Assembly: GCA_036785705.1 (NCBI GenBank)
Contig: JAWUZG010000070.1
Coordinates: 3,049,001-3,113,000 of the forward strand
Direction: 5' to 3'
Length of the DNA stretch: 64,000 nucleotides
DNA from: Acanthornis magna
Lineage: Eukaryota > Chordata > Aves > Passeriformes > Acanthizidae
Made by a program: the position numbers and the translations under genes. Below, one piece after another: positions 34,001 to 47,832 of this stretch (position 1 is its first letter; each line of letters begins with the position of its first letter). The notes under the pieces are model-generated. The model was given only the letters and a program-made list of their open reading frames with translations. It ran no database searches and was not told the origin of the DNA.

Positions 34001-35621
34001 ATTTTTTCAATTATGTGTAACATACAGCAGCCAATGACTTAAAAAATTATCTTATCTGACAGGACAAAGGCAGCAAAAACGTTATATTTAAGACCATTTC
34101 TAAAGGTGCAGGATGTACATGCTAACCCTCTGGCTATCGATGGTTGAAAGGAAACAGGAGTGGCTGTTGGCGGTGAGCATTTAGCTCTGTGCAACTTGCC
34201 TGACCATCTGGTTCTGGCTGTTGCACACAGCCACAGTTTCCAGAGGGAAGTGTAGCAGTGCTTGTCTGCAGGACATCATGGATGAACCTAATGCTTTACG
34301 TGGATTTCAGTGGACTCTGGCTTCCAGAAACTTGGTGAAAAAGGAAGCTTTTAATGGTGTTTCCCTTAAGTAACTAAATTGTTCCTGCCTCTGTTGGATG
34401 AGGTACAGAAGTTTGGATTCAGTGGGAGGCACATGCTGTAAGTGTCAGTGCTTATTGGGGCTACTCTGTACTGCTTAAGTATGGGGGAATTCATTGCTGG
34501 CCATGGAGCAATGTGAAATAAATGCCAAGGGCTGTTTTAAGGTGATCATGGCTGTTTTAAGAAGAGGCCGCTGGGTGTCCAGTACGTCCCACTGATTGAC
34601 TCAGCTCAAAAGTGATGTCCAGTGCTGCATTTGCCATGGTACTAGGCGTATTCCCTACAAAGGGAATTCTAAGAGCTATAGACAGTCCCGCGCATCCACC
34701 ACTTCTCTCTTTCAGAAGAGCTGTTGTGATTTGTCTGATATAAAGGAACCTTCCACTCGCTGGTCTCAGAACCCGCACAGTATGAATGTGCCCCTGCTGC
34801 CCTTGATATTGGCTCCTGAAAGTCCCATGGTAAAGAGCTATCTATTAACCTCTGGAAAAGAGCTAAGCTTTTACTAAGTTGTATTTCATTTGGCATTTTT
34901 ACTTTCGGTGTGATATTTTCTTTACTCTGCATACATCTTTCCCCTTCCCATCTTTGCTCCTGCTAGTAAAAGAAACCTCTGCAGTTCTGTCCTGCTCCTA
35001 TTTTTTCAGATAAACCATCCGTGACACAGAGAGCTCAAAGCTCAATGGACTGTGCATGTGGCGTTTTTGGGCTAACCGCTCTAAGAAATGGGCAGCACTG
35101 TGGTGCAGAGTTCTGCCTGTCTGTTCCCAGGGCTTGCTCTCACATCGTAGAGTGTATGCTCACATCCTCCATCAGCTGCTGTTGGCTTGGCTGCCTGCAC
35201 AGGCTTCATGTAAGAGCCCCAGTGAACATTTCTGTCATTTTTGCCGTTCTGGCCACTATGCTTTATCAAAGAGCTGGAAGGAAAGCTCTCATTAGAGAGG
35301 CTTCCTCAGTCATACAGAAGCCTCTGCTTGGCTAATTGAGGCTTTAGAGAGCTCGTGCTTCTGGTTGGGGTTGGTCTGCTTGATGTGATCTGGGCCTGAG
35401 GCAGAGTGAAGCGAGCAGACTTAAATTATGTCTGAGCAAACACAGTGGCTGGAGATGAGCAGGGTTGCGTTCTGTAAGGCTGCTGCTCAGAGACTACAGA
35501 GTTTCTTGCTGTAGCAGCAAACTGCTGGAATGTGCTGTGGCTGGAGAGGTTGTTGGGAATGTGTAGGTGAAAGTGGGAATCTGCATAGTGTGAATTGATC
35601 ACTTTCTGCTTGCATGTTCAG

Positions 35622-35717
35622 CAGTCAGAGCCCAGGCCCCTCATATCACGTGTTGGAGGAAATGAGAGTACAAGGCAAGGTGGGCTGCAGAGCCTGCAGT
35701 CTAAATGGAGGAAGCAG
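35622..35717 (+). other. Weak candidate exon (96 bp)
   Basis: Acceptor TTGCATGTTCAG and donor GCAG|GTAAAT bracket a 32-codon frame, open in phase 0 on both sides, ending LQSLQSKWRKQ. No domain is recognised. The acceptor's pyrimidine tract is modest, so a decoy is quite possible. Confidence 0.15.
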
Positions 35718-38700
35718 GTAAATGCCAGGGAAAAAGGTGTAAGGGGCAGGGAGGCAGAGCTAAGGACTCCAGCAAGCGCAGCTTTAGTTCTTGAGGCTCT
35801 TATTGCCTCTGGAGCAGTGCAGCCTAGTCCATTTTGTATATTTTACAGACTCTATATTTCATTAAAATTTTTTGTGTAGTACACGAGTTTGTGATCCTAA
35901 AAGTTGCCACCTAAGAATGAGTGAACAAGTGAAATTATTCCAAGGGACTTGTTTTGAATTATGTCAGTACAACTTAGGCCTTAATTGTTGGTGTCCTAGA
36001 GAAGAAGTGTGATGGAGAAGCTAAAACAGAGCGCTTGCTCTTTCAGGATATGGCAGTTCTTTCTTCCTCTGTGGTCAGTTACTTGAGTAAATCACATCTG
36101 AGCAGGGTTCCTCTGTTGTGGGCTAGAGGCAAAATTTGGAGCTGCCAGGCTTGCTTTGGGGAGCCCTGGCTTGTGGGTGGGTGAGCACTGTATGTGCTGG
36201 GTGGTAAAGGTGTGGAGGACAGGAGGCTCAAGGTCATGTGTTCAGCTGGTGGTGCTGAAAGCCAATCTCTATGCCAAGCCAAGTGTCTGAGCAGAGGTTT
36301 CAAGCTGTTCAGTTGCCTCCTGCAGCTTTTGGATAATTGTATTGCAAAGGATTAAGCTGTGCTTCAAAGAGTTGGAGTGAGCAGCTGCTGGTGGTTGGGA
36401 AGCGTTGATCATGGTGCCGGGGCAGGAAGGCTCCCTGCTGACTGAGCAGGCTCTAGCACTGGAAGCAGTGTCTGTGGTCATGTGGCAGGGTTCTCCTTTC
36501 CTATGGGAAAGGAAATGGGCCAGCTACCGAGTGCGTAGAGTGAGTAATTAAGCTGCCCAGAAAAAGGATGCAACTAGTGCAAGTCACTTACCGAGCAGGG
36601 TAAAGATGGAATCCAAGTGGAGATGGAGGGAAGAAGGAAGGGGAAAGGTCAGTAGGGTGTCTGTTGGATGTTTACCAAATTCCCACACAACATTCCTCGT
36701 TGGGCCGGCCATGTCAGATGTGTCTCAGTAGGTCTGGCCTGTCGGGAGTCAGTGCAGAGACAAATGGACAGATGTGGAAAGAAGACAGGATATAAGGAAA
36801 TGTACATGATGTTACCCAAGGGACATGTTAACTGTGAGTTTCTTTGTTACCAGTTTGATGGTGTATTAACGCCTGACCTTGCAGTGAGGATTTGGACATT
36901 CCTTCCTCCTCCCCTTTTCCTTTGCTGTTTGCTTTTTATCTTCTTGCAAAGCAGTAAAAATGCTGAAGTGTGGAGAGCTCCTATGGGAGTTGAGCTCTTC
37001 AGATAGAGCATTGCTCTGTGAAGAGAGATGGAGGAAGTTGTGAGGGTAGGAATGAGAAGGAGGTTTGTCAGGAAAGCTTGTGCGAGGAGCTGAGATGACT
37101 GTAAGACAGCACAGTTGGGAACAGCGCTGGGTAGTTGCATTGCTCGTGCTGTGTCAGAATCTTCCCAGGCCACGGCAGGTTCCAAATGTGTGACAGTACT
37201 GTGCCGAAGACTGAAGGATTCTCTTTTGTACATCTGCTGTCTGTCTCCTACGTTGGAGGGAACAGGGACCTTTGTTTTGGTGGCAGATGATCCTTGGACA
37301 AGCTGTCTGTGCTGATCTGTACAGATGACTTTGTGTGCTGGAAATGAAGGTGTGGCTGAGCCGCAAGGCAGCCGGGAGGGCTCTGGGGAGCCAAGTGCAG
37401 GTTTGCAGACAGGTCTGACTTGACTGACTGATGGCTTGTCAGGCAGCGGGGAAGTTTGGACGAGTGCCTGGAATAGAAACCCATGGAGAATTATTAAATG
37501 CAGAAGAGCCATCCTGAGCTCAGGTAATCCCAGAGCTGCATGTTGTTAGGGACCAGGCGTGTGTCCTGAATGAGTGTCCCTGTGGGTCTGCTTTATTCTG
37601 TGACCACTGGCAAGGTGTGTACTGCTGGCCTCTGTCACAGAGTGTGCTGGGCTGGATGGTTCTTTGGTGTGAGCCACAGCAGATGTTCTTCTAAAAGAAG
37701 CTACTGCAGAAATAGTGTAAAACAAAGAGAGCTTAAAATTCTTAAAAGTACATCCATGACTTCTTACTGACTTAGCTAAATTCTCCTGGCACACTGGTTG
37801 TTGAAAGCAAGCAAAGGAAGCTCTCTGGTCTTTGAGGTTCAGAGGAGGGCAGAGGAGTGTTTTCCCCTGACTCTCAAGGATCCTGGATCCATGGGAGTGG
37901 AAAATCAAGGTGGCCTCTGCAAGGCAGAGCAGGATATTGGAGTTAGTGGGTGATTCTGGGATAATGCAGAAGTTAATAAGTATATCAAAGCTAGTGGTGA
38001 ATGAAATGTGTCATGTTCTGATTCCCTAAACGACACTGAAAAGCTTGATTCAAGACTTTGTCCTTACATTGTGGTTATGGCTTTGTCCCCAGCTGTGCAG
38101 TGGTCTTTCCCTGCTCACCCTTCTGGTATGAGCTGCGTTTTCCCTGGACTAAGTGATCTGTGGCCCCACGAGCCCCGGAGGAGCAGGTGTGGCCTGGTCT
38201 GTCCATGGAATCCTGCTCTGTCATACACATGAAGTGCTCTTGGTGGATTATGTGGGTTGTAATGGCTGCAGCTTTGTTTGTTCCTTGTTACTCGAACACT
38301 TGTTCAGACCCTGGCAATCTCCGAGGAGCAGGCTGCACTAATCACAGCTGTGGGAAGGTGAGGAAGCCATGAGCAGTCCTTGGTTGGTGTGGATGGAGCT
38401 GCCCTTGTTAGTTCTCACTGTTTCTCTCACAAGTCTAAGTGAGACTTTTGTACCTAGAGTAGGACTTGGTCTGTCCTCTATGAAACCTTGTGTGCACCCT
38501 GGTCCTCTGGTGCTATCCACCCAGCAAAAGGGTATTTGATGGTTTTGCATTGTGCAGCCAACAGGAAGGAAAACTGTGTCTTAAATGACAGGCATTAAAT
38601 CCAGTAAGGAAACAATTCATCATGGTTGGAGTCATATTTTCTATCATCTGAGACTGTGAAAATGTGCTTGTGGTAATGCTTGCTTAAAATATGTTTAATG

Positions 38701-41656
38701 TTCCTAAAGATGTTTGTGATTTTTTTTTCCTAGTGAAGATCTCTGTTGCAAAGGTACCCTGGGATTTAACATATTAAGAGCATTCATCTAATGCTAAAAC
38801 TTGCCTCTTGCACTTGAATGTATGCTTATGCAAGTAACTATATGTACTGAAAGTGAGGGTATGTAGTAAGTTATGTACAGCTTCAAGAGGGAACTGACTA
38901 AGGTTGTGTAGAAGTTACAAAGTGGGGAAGATAACTAATGGAATAGAAATAAAGCAGTTGCCTAAATATCACCTTCTGGGCTGAGATGTGTTTTCCTATG
39001 GATATTTTTAGCTGCTATTTCACTTGACTGGATTGTGACAAGTATAGTGGGTTTGGAAGGAGATGCATTCTGCATCCAAGATAGAAAAGAGAAGGTTCAG
39101 TACAAGACACATTTAATAAAGGTACTTCAGGAACTCACACATTTCCTAGAGGCCCAAAATGTGAGACTCAACACAGGACTTAATATTCTGATCCACGTCA
39201 ACATCTGGAGTTACTTTTCTGTAGGAAAGTATTCAACCCTTCTATACCTGGAAGTTACTTAGATCAGGAATAAAAGGTGAGGGTCAAAACTCTGAGCTGT
39301 CTCTGAGTATGCCCAAGCTGGAGCAGATGTCAGCCTCTGTACATCTTACAGGGAGATACAGCATGGCCTAAAGGGTCTGATCTGGCCCATCCTTAGATTT
39401 CCCATATGCTCAGTGGTGAGGTAAAGCAGCCACACTGGAGCAGAGCCTGTGTATTGGTCAGGAGTTTCCAGCTCCCCACGTTTGCTTTCGGAGCTCTGTG
39501 GAGCTGAGTTTTGCATCATTGTAAATTAAACTCCCGCTGAGGTCAAAGGGCAGGAGCTAATCTGTAAATGAACATTCCTCAAACTCTAGTTACACATTGG
39601 ACCTTTGAGATCAGCTCTAACAAGCATAATGCAAACTGGATTAGTTTGTTGCATGCCACTGGGAAATTAAATGTGTCTTCCAAGTTCTTGTCACTTAAAA
39701 TTTGCCATGACATTTACTGTGTTTGACAAAATGCAGGAAAAAGAGGTTCCAATTAACCAGGACATCAAACAGTGTGGATGGTGCAGTTTATTTTGGAGGC
39801 ATGATATTCAGAAAGGTCAGTCTCTCAGTCAGCTGACCTCAGCCATTTGTAGCGTTGGCTGTGGCTAATGAGCACTCAGCTCAGTCCACAATGGGAGCGT
39901 TATGCAGGGAAAATGCAGATAATGGATGTGTGTGGGCAAACTGGCTCTTTCTGGTAACTGTGCACTGGGGACGGGCTATGTGTAGGCTCTCTCTAACAGA
40001 GAAAAAGGGGCTGAACCCAATGTAAAGAGCCAGGAAGGTCTTCACCAAGTCAGTCCCCTCACACATGAGGGGAAATTGTTGCTGTCTTAGTGCTTCTGCT
40101 CAGGCTTATGAACTGCACGTATAACAGGATGGTGGTTTTAAGCTGGAGCACAGCAGTAGTTCCTTGGCAAAGGTAAATGAAAATGTATTGCTGCATCCAC
40201 ACAGTGCAGTCAGTGCTGACAAAAGTCTGCAGGGAAGGTGGCCAAGTGTCCTGATAGACTGTTGTTCTTTAGCTGTTTAAAATGTTGGTATCAATCAGTT
40301 GCAAATAACTCATTACTTGTATCAAAATTCGTGGCAGCTGCTGGCCCTTTCTGCAGGCTGTTTCCAGTGTCCACACTGGGCTGTAGTATTTCAGTCTGGA
40401 AATTAGACGTTGGGACAGAGTTTCCATCAATGATGCTGGATTTATACCAAACTGACCCCCAGGAAACTTAACGTTAAACTGGCCAGTGACATTCCCTTTC
40501 TGCTCAAATCTTTGGGGTTAAAAATGTGTAATTTTTCTATGTCCCAGCAAAACCATGTTTTACATAAGTTTTTAAATGCACTCCAGCCTGGTTTTTCTAC
40601 TGTTAAGTGAAACGAGGTAGGGCAGGGCTGGGTGGCAAGTGGCAGCTCTTGGAGGTGGGCAGCCTTAATCCAGCCCACAGATTTGAACACCCCTTGGTCC
40701 TGGCTGGATGCTTGGGAGTGCCCATGTGAAAGAAATGAAAAATAATTCAGTATGCCGCTGGGATCTCTCTGAACTTACTTACAATGTAAGGATGAACACA
40801 TTCTTTGCCAAGTATTGCTGCTTCTTAATACTGTGTTTTCCTTCTTTGAGCTAGGTTCCCTGTATCCACAGTTTCAAAGGTCTCCAGCAAGTACCTGTGA
40901 TATACTGTGCTGTGAGTTAGGCATCCTCTAGGCAACACAATTTACCTTGTCTGCTTTCCAGTGGACTCTCTTGAATTCAGTGGGAGTGGGAATCCAAATT
41001 CCCCTGTAGCTGGCAGAGGGGAGGACACAGTGAGAGTAAGAGGGCTGGGAGAAGAGAAGGCTTGGGCTGTTGTAAGTTGATGGCAGTAGGATCACAGGCC
41101 AGAGCAGGAATAAGATAGTTGCCTTGAGTCTGTGGGAGGAAATAAGAACTTGGAATGGTGGATTGTGATACTGTCAGGCTTTTAGCTGAAACAGGCTTCC
41201 TGAGGCACAGTGTGAAAGAAATAATTTCTGAAATTAAATAGAACTCTCTTCATACTGAAGTCATAGCAACAAAATGACCTCACTGCAACTTTACTCCCCC
41301 CTCCTTGTAGTTGTTTCTTTAATTTCGTACAATATGTTATTCTTGTTGTTTGGAATCGTGGGGAGGAGGGAGAGAGGGGAAACCAACCTGTGTAAAAATT
41401 AGCTTTGAGTTATTCCATCTGTGGACTCTTAATTTTGTCATGAAAACAGAGAAGCCTGGCAGGAAGCGAGCTTGTGACTGGCTCCATGTATCCTCTTGTC
41501 TGGAGCTGGGTAAGGAAGTGTGGCATTTAGAATGAAAGCAAAAGCTTCATTTCTGGAACTCTGAGTGTTTGCCCAATTCTTTGACCATCTGTTTTTGTTG
41601 ACAACCACCTCTTTGTGTTGTGCCAAAGTTATTTTGGCTTTTATAATCTGTAGATG

Positions 41657-41705
41657 CGTGTGTGTATGTGTACATGGCGGTGTGGTTGTGAGTGTCTGTG
41701 TGTGG
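41657..41705 (+). repeat. Degenerate (TG)n tract
   Basis: About 50 bases dominated by TG dinucleotides, interrupted by ACATGGCGG and TGGTTGTGAG. Confidence 0.7.
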
Positions 41706-44700
41706 ATCCTTAGGGCGGTGCTGACTGGGTCAGATTGGGGGAAGTGGGATGTATAAAAGTACGTATTTTGTGAGGATTGAATTACCAGGAGAAATACAGT
41801 GAGTAATCCTGGCTTCTCTCAGAGACGCTGGAGTCCCATCCGTGTTATCCTGTCAAAAGCTGCCAGCTTCTAGTGGCTGTCCTTAAGTAACTTTGGTTGC
41901 ATTACAGCCATTTAGAGTACGCAAGTACCTGCCTCAGAAATCACTGCTGGGATGAACAGTTGTGATGGAGAACGCAGGGGCTGCCTGAAGGTGGATAGCA
42001 GATGGGTCCCTGTGCTCTGTGGTGCTGGCATGGAGGTGCTCAGCTGCCTTCGCCTCTCTTGATCTGCGCTTCTATTCCATTCTTGGTGTCAGTCAGAGGG
42101 TAGGTATTCATTCCCCATATCCTTAATATGCTAATTTTATCCACAGCCAGTGTGAATTGGAGATGCACTGGAGCAGCTGATGTTGAGAATTCCATCATGG
42201 AACTGCAAAAGCACTTGGAAATTCAGCCTCAAAACCTAGCATGAGACACCTTTTTGAACATATTTGTAGGTTTCTAAGCCTGCATTTTCTCTACATTGTA
42301 ACAAAATATCTTTGTTTTCTTCTGAAAGCTATGTAGAGGAGCTGAACACTTTCTGTGCTGCTATCCACACGGAAGTTTTTCCCTGCAGTGCCTTCTGAAC
42401 TCTTGTTGGCATGAGGGTAGGTCGGAGTAACATCTACAGCCCATGACAGCAGCAAAATGAGGCTAACAAATACCCTTCCAAGGATGCAGCGTGACAGCTT
42501 CATCCATCCCACTGCATTTGCATCGGGAGTGCAGAATGGCTTTGTGTCATGGGCCACTGCCACTGCACACAGTCATTTATTTAATAACTCATGTGCAGGC
42601 ATTAAAGGGGAGCCTGCAAGACATTGGTGTGGTGGAGACAAGAAATTAAGAGATGGCAGCATTTAGAAAAGTCTGGTTTGTGCTATTCCATCGTTGTAAC
42701 TTTCTGTTCAGTAATGCTTCAGGAATAAAGTGGATGGAGTTTTTATGGGCAGTGGCAAGGCATGGGCTGTGGTGTGGCACAGGGGCTCCCCTGTGTTTGT
42801 TTCTGTGTGCTGAGTTTGAGGGTGGCCTTTTCCAAGGCCATTATTCTCTTGCAATAGAAAATGTTAGAGTTAATTATGCAGCTTGCACTAGATGTTTCTG
42901 GCACTTAAACCAGGTAGATGAAACCTGTTTCAAATCTGGATGATTACTTATTTTTCTCTAGAGCATCATTAATTCACACAGAATTGAGTCTCTTTGTTAG
43001 TCAAGATTTTCCAGAAATATCAGGTGCTGCAATTCCATCCTGGGGAGAACTGATTTAAAGTAGAGTGCTTTGAAATGCAGCTTCTTAAATAGTTATCCAG
43101 AGAAAAAAATGGAGAACCTAAAACACCTGGAATAGGTAGTCACTTTTGAAAATCTGTTCATAAGCATCAATGAAAATCCTTCTGCCATTTTAGACACCTT
43201 TTCAGGGGTTGCCTTCCAGTCCTGTGTTTCCTTGTGCAAATGAGGTGTCTGAGGTCCGTGAGATGTGTTGACTTATACAAATGCTTCTGGTGACTGCTGG
43301 TGCAGTTGGGAATGAACATGTTATTTCAGAAACAAAACTGGAATTACAATAAGACCACCAGGACTGAATTCAGGTGGGGACAGTATGTCATGCTGAAAAA
43401 CGGGAACAACAAAGGTTATGTTCATGTATAAATATAAGACAGGTTTTTAAATGGTAGAGTCCTGATGTGAAACTCCTAAACCCTGTGCAGGCCCTTAAAA
43501 TACATGCTTTTTTCTGCAGTGGGAATGAAGAGTCCTTAATTTTTCTTATTGGTGGGGCCCAATTTTAACAGCATAAAAAAGATTTCATGTTGTCTGCACT
43601 CAGAGTAAGTCATCAGATTAACTAGAGAGGAACACCAAAGGTTGTCAGTCCCCCTTAGCATCAGCAGTGTTTTCCTCACAGCCAGGCCGGTTCTAAGCCT
43701 TCAGTTCTCGTTTGCAGAACTCGCTGTGCGTAGGAAATGTCTCGTGGGTCACTTTGCTTAATAGCAGTTAAGAATAAAGGGCCTCGTAAGTGAAGTGTTC
43801 AAAGCATTTCTGTTCTCAAAAGGCTGGAGAGAAAGATGTTTGAAAAATAAAAAACGCCGAGAGCAGAACCTGCATGGAAGAGCAGAAAAAAAGGCTCAAG
43901 CAAAGAGGGATGACTATTCTGTTGTGTTCTCACTGACCTAGCACCCTGTATTTCCTATGTTGATGTTTTTACTGATATTGCTGCCAGTGCGAGTACAGGA
44001 TGGCTGCAGAGGTTATGACTGCCTGCCCAATAGGGGAGTGGGTGTCTCACTCTTGTCTTGAAACTGGGATAACGCAGCAGCTGTTTGTGTGTGCAGCTGG
44101 AGAGAAAGGGGAGCTCTTGGGCCAAGTGTAGGGAAAGGTCACCTGTCTGTGCATGTCAGACACCTGAGATGGGTTCTGCTGTTGCCACGGGTTGGCACGG
44201 TGCTGAGAGGTGGCACATTGTGGGCTGAACAGCAGCGTCCTGGCTGCTTAGAAACGCTGGCGTGAAGAAAAATGTGCAAACAGCCTCGTTGGCCACTTGG
44301 GCCCTCTCCATACCTGGAATACATGAGAAATAAGGAGTGTGTTCTGCCGCTCTGGAAACCAACACTTAGTCATTACTCAAGCTATCTGTTGGTATAAATG
44401 GATGCCACCTCATGGATTTCAGTGGCAATATCATCCATGAAAGCAAGCAGAGGTGGCGGTGACTGGGAAGGCGTGTAACAAAACCAAAATGTTCCTGTGG
44501 AGTAGCGTGTAGTTTTGTATAGTTGCCTTCTGGTGATACTTAGGGAAGACTGATATTTAAGGAACCCCTGTGGTTTTTCTAGATGGCTAAATAGTTTAAA
44601 AATACCAGAAGCACAAGAAAGGCACAGTATACTCAATGGACAAGAAAAAGCCTGTACTTAAAGCCATGTGTAAGTTTTGAGTTCTGCTGAGTGGAATAGC

Positions 44701-45397
44701 AGTTCATTTATTTTGCAATGCGAGATTGTTTCACGAGTCGATTTCAAAGCAGAGAGCAGTGCAGAGGGAAAGGGTGAGGGCTCTGTCTGCCCCTCGGTCT
44801 GGGGCGATGGATGGTGATTCAGTTTAGCACTGGTACACAGGACTTGCTTCTCTTACTGCTGCTTTGTGGTTTTGTGGTACCCTGTTCTTTTCAGGCAGTT
44901 AATTTGGTCAAGATTTCTAGTTTTCAGGATTGTCATGGCACCACTGGTAACAGCTGAGCACAGCTGGTACCTTATGACAGCTCTCACTAATTGGAACTAA
45001 CAAATACCTAGTTTGGAAAGCACATGGTTTCAGTGAGGTAAGATTTGGTTTCATAAGGGGTAGTGGATTCTTGAAAGGCTGTTTTTATGGCTGTGGGGAT
45101 GTGTTTAGTGTTACAGCTCCAGCTTGTCTAGCAGTTGCAGTCTGGTATGTGGAAGATTTCAGATCCTGATGGGTTGGTTTGTTTCTCCGTTTCTGTTCAG
45201 ACTCCTTCCGGTGGCTGGAGTGGGTGTAAAAACAGGCCTTTTCACCTTGCTGATGTGGGCACCTACCCAGACTTTCCAAAGCTGACATTAGCCGAAGCTA
45301 ATGCAAAATACTGAAATTGTGGAAGTTTTTTTGAGATATGTGGAACCGTCTTATGTCAGAAAGAGTTAAAAGTGCAGAAAATGCTGCTTTGAAGGAG

Positions 45398-45450
45398 GGT
45401 GGGCTGAAAGGCCTCTTGAGTTTCCTTTCAGCTGTAATTCTTGGATTTAT
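45398..45450 (+). mobile_element. Degraded CR1 3' terminus
   Basis: The phrase GGTGGGCTGAAAGGCCTCTTGAG, followed by TTTCCTTTCAGCTGTAATTCTTGGATT, parallels the CR1 ending 'gggctggaaggcctcttgaggtcccttccaacc...attctatgatt'. Only about 50 bases survive. The octamer tail is mutated. Confidence 0.5.
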
Positions 45451-47727
45451 TAGTCTTATTTGGAGCATTCTTTGTCACTAAGGAAGTATTGGAGACTTGC
45501 TAATTCTTGCTGGAAAGCGTGTTCTGGTCAGCAGAAATCTTGCCTGGCGTTCGCTAGGTGCTTGGCAATGGATGGGAGAGGCTGACTGTTTATCAAGGAA
45601 GACTTCAGGACTTGAAATCCAAACCCCAGTTTCTTCCAGAAGGAATAGAATTATCCCAGTGTGTGATGACCTTGATAATTTTGATGAGAATTCTACATTA
45701 CAACTGTCTGATCTTGTTAGTGTGGGCTTTTTTTTTTTTTCTTTTTTCCCCCTGTAAGTTTTAAACCTGATTTAGACAAGATTGAGTAGATAAATTGTGG
45801 CAGGTCTGACTACCACCCAGTTCTGGAAGCTGTAGAGCATTTTACTGATGGGGTGTCCTTAGAGGTGTGAGTAGCTTGTTGGGTCAGGTGAGACTGTTGA
45901 TGGCCATACAGTGTGTCCAGCTGAGAAAAACACGGCAGCCAGGGAGCTTTGGGTGGGATGAGGCACTTCGGGTTAGACAAGGAGAATGGAGGCAGAAGGG
46001 GATGTATGGAAAACAGCAGCAGCAGCAAAAGACAAAAGCCTTCGTGTTGTCTTTGCATAAGTCATTGATGGAGTAATCTCCATTTACTGTGTTGATTCGG
46101 GGCAAGTGCTGGGTGTGTGACAGGAGAAAGCGGAGGAGCAAATTAATTTAGGGGAAGGCACACAAAGCCTGTTTCTAAACTTCAAACCTGTTCATGTTTG
46201 GGTTTCTATGCAGGTTAACAGCCTGATTGGGAAGAAAGTCTGATTTGGTGCAGTCCTACTGCTAAGAAAAGGTTGCTTATTTATGCCACTGGGACGTGAC
46301 TCGTGGTGGTTAAAATACAATTTCCTTGTAGCTCCAAAGGGGTTAAAACAGTTTGAGGTCAAACACTCGATTTGCAGGGTTTGATTAAATAAAAAAAACA
46401 AACCAGAGGGGAATATTTGAGCATGTGGATAATTAGAAATGCTCTTTTGTTTCCTTTTTTTCCACGCTTCTTAATGTGATAGAGTGGTATAGAAAAAATG
46501 CTGGATTTCTGTGATGTGCTCATGCTCCACATCCCTCAAATCCATCTGTGGCTGCGGAGCTGTTGCCACACACAGGCTCTGTGTGCTGTGTATTTTGCAA
46601 ACAGCTACACCTACTTGCAGGCAGCACGAGGCATTTGGGCTGGGATTGCCAGGCTGCTGGATGTGCTCAGAGCCCACAAGCGGTGAAATGCATCATTCCA
46701 ACTTGAGTCACTGTTTCGGCTGAGCGTGGGCATCAGAATATCCTCCCGTGGTGGGGGCAGGGGTAGCGCTCTCTGTGTCTGACCAGAGGGTTTAATGGGG
46801 AAGGGTTAATGAAATCGCAAGGCAGTGACAGTGGAACTGCAGTGTAGGGCTCTCGCTGTGCATGGGGGCAGGGGGCTGTGCGGGAATGGATGGAGGCAGG
46901 TGTAAACTCTGCTTGGAGAAATCAGAGCTCTCCATCTATGCCATGTCGTATTGGAATATTTGTCTGGTTCCTTCTGGCTTCCCCGCCATGGATGTGTTGT
47001 AAGAGTAACTGTTCCCCATCCTCCCTCCCTCCTCTTCCTTTCCCCACCCCCCCCACAAGCTGGAGGGCCAGAAGGTGGGGTGGTACCTCAGGATAATGGT
47101 AGCAGAAGGCGAAGGAGGCAGACAGCTGGCAAGTTCTGCCCCAATATGCTTCTCTGAAAGAGGCAAGGAAAATGCAGAAGATGTGATGCCTGAATGGCTC
47201 ACTTTGCAGCGAAAGGGAAGATTAAAAGTAAAATTAGTTAACATCTTGCTCATTTCAAACCACCACACGCCAGCTTTTTGCTTCTCTCCCCCACTACCTC
47301 CAGCCATTTCTCTGTGGGTTTATTTTCTGCGGGAAGGAGGGAAAAGTCCCAGGCAATCCTGGGACTATACAGAAATCCATGTAGTGAGCAGCACTGCAAA
47401 AAGACTGAGCTTTCCTGGTAGCCCTCCTGTTAGCTCTCTGTCATCCGTACGAGCCTGGGCAGCTGGAGCAAACAGGCAGCCACAGGCCTCTGCGAGGAGC
47501 TTCTATTCACTGTGCTGACACCACAGTACGGGAGTGTACAAAGGCAGGCAGTGGGGATGGAGGCTGGGGGCCCTGCAGTGGTTCAGTCTGGAAGGGGAGT
47601 TCCAGAAGCAGGGTGGGGGTTCTCCTAGGGGAATCTGTTACCCTAGAGATGTTGAGTGGGAGAGTTGTTGCTGCTGCCTGCAGCTGCTAAATGGAAGGGT
47701 GAGAGAAGGCAGAGTGGAATGCTCCTG

Positions 47728-47832
47728 GAGGTGCACTGTGAGACAGCCAAATGGAACAATGGGAAATCCCAGCTAGATGGAAGGAGGAAATTAATTCCCT
47801 GGGAGGGTGGTGAAGCATTTGAACAGGGGGCT
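47728..47832 (+). mobile_element. CR1 LINE fragment
   Basis: The stretch GGGAAATCCCAGCTAGATGG, then AAGGAGGAAATT and GAGGGTGGTGAAGCATTTGAACAGGG, matches the CR1 region 'gggaaattccagctagat..aagaagaaaattcttcac..tgagggtggtgaaacattggaacaggg'. It stops before the 'gcccagag' continuation, so both ends are truncated or degraded. It is old and non-coding. Confidence 0.65.

Larger units (their letters stand above)
31063..45397. other. Unique sequence, probably intronic or intergenic
   Basis: No confident gene. The plus strand is visibly richer in G and T than in C and A. Weak exon-like pieces are 34715-34829 (acceptor TCTCTCTTTCAG, donor ATG|GTAAAG, one open frame) and 35622-35717 (listed separately). 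A stretch at 32430-32590 has retained CpG and an open plus frame ending at 32586, with no family match. A 221-codon minus-strand frame at 36847-37512 is discussed in the findings. No intact mobile element was recognised. Confidence 0.45.
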
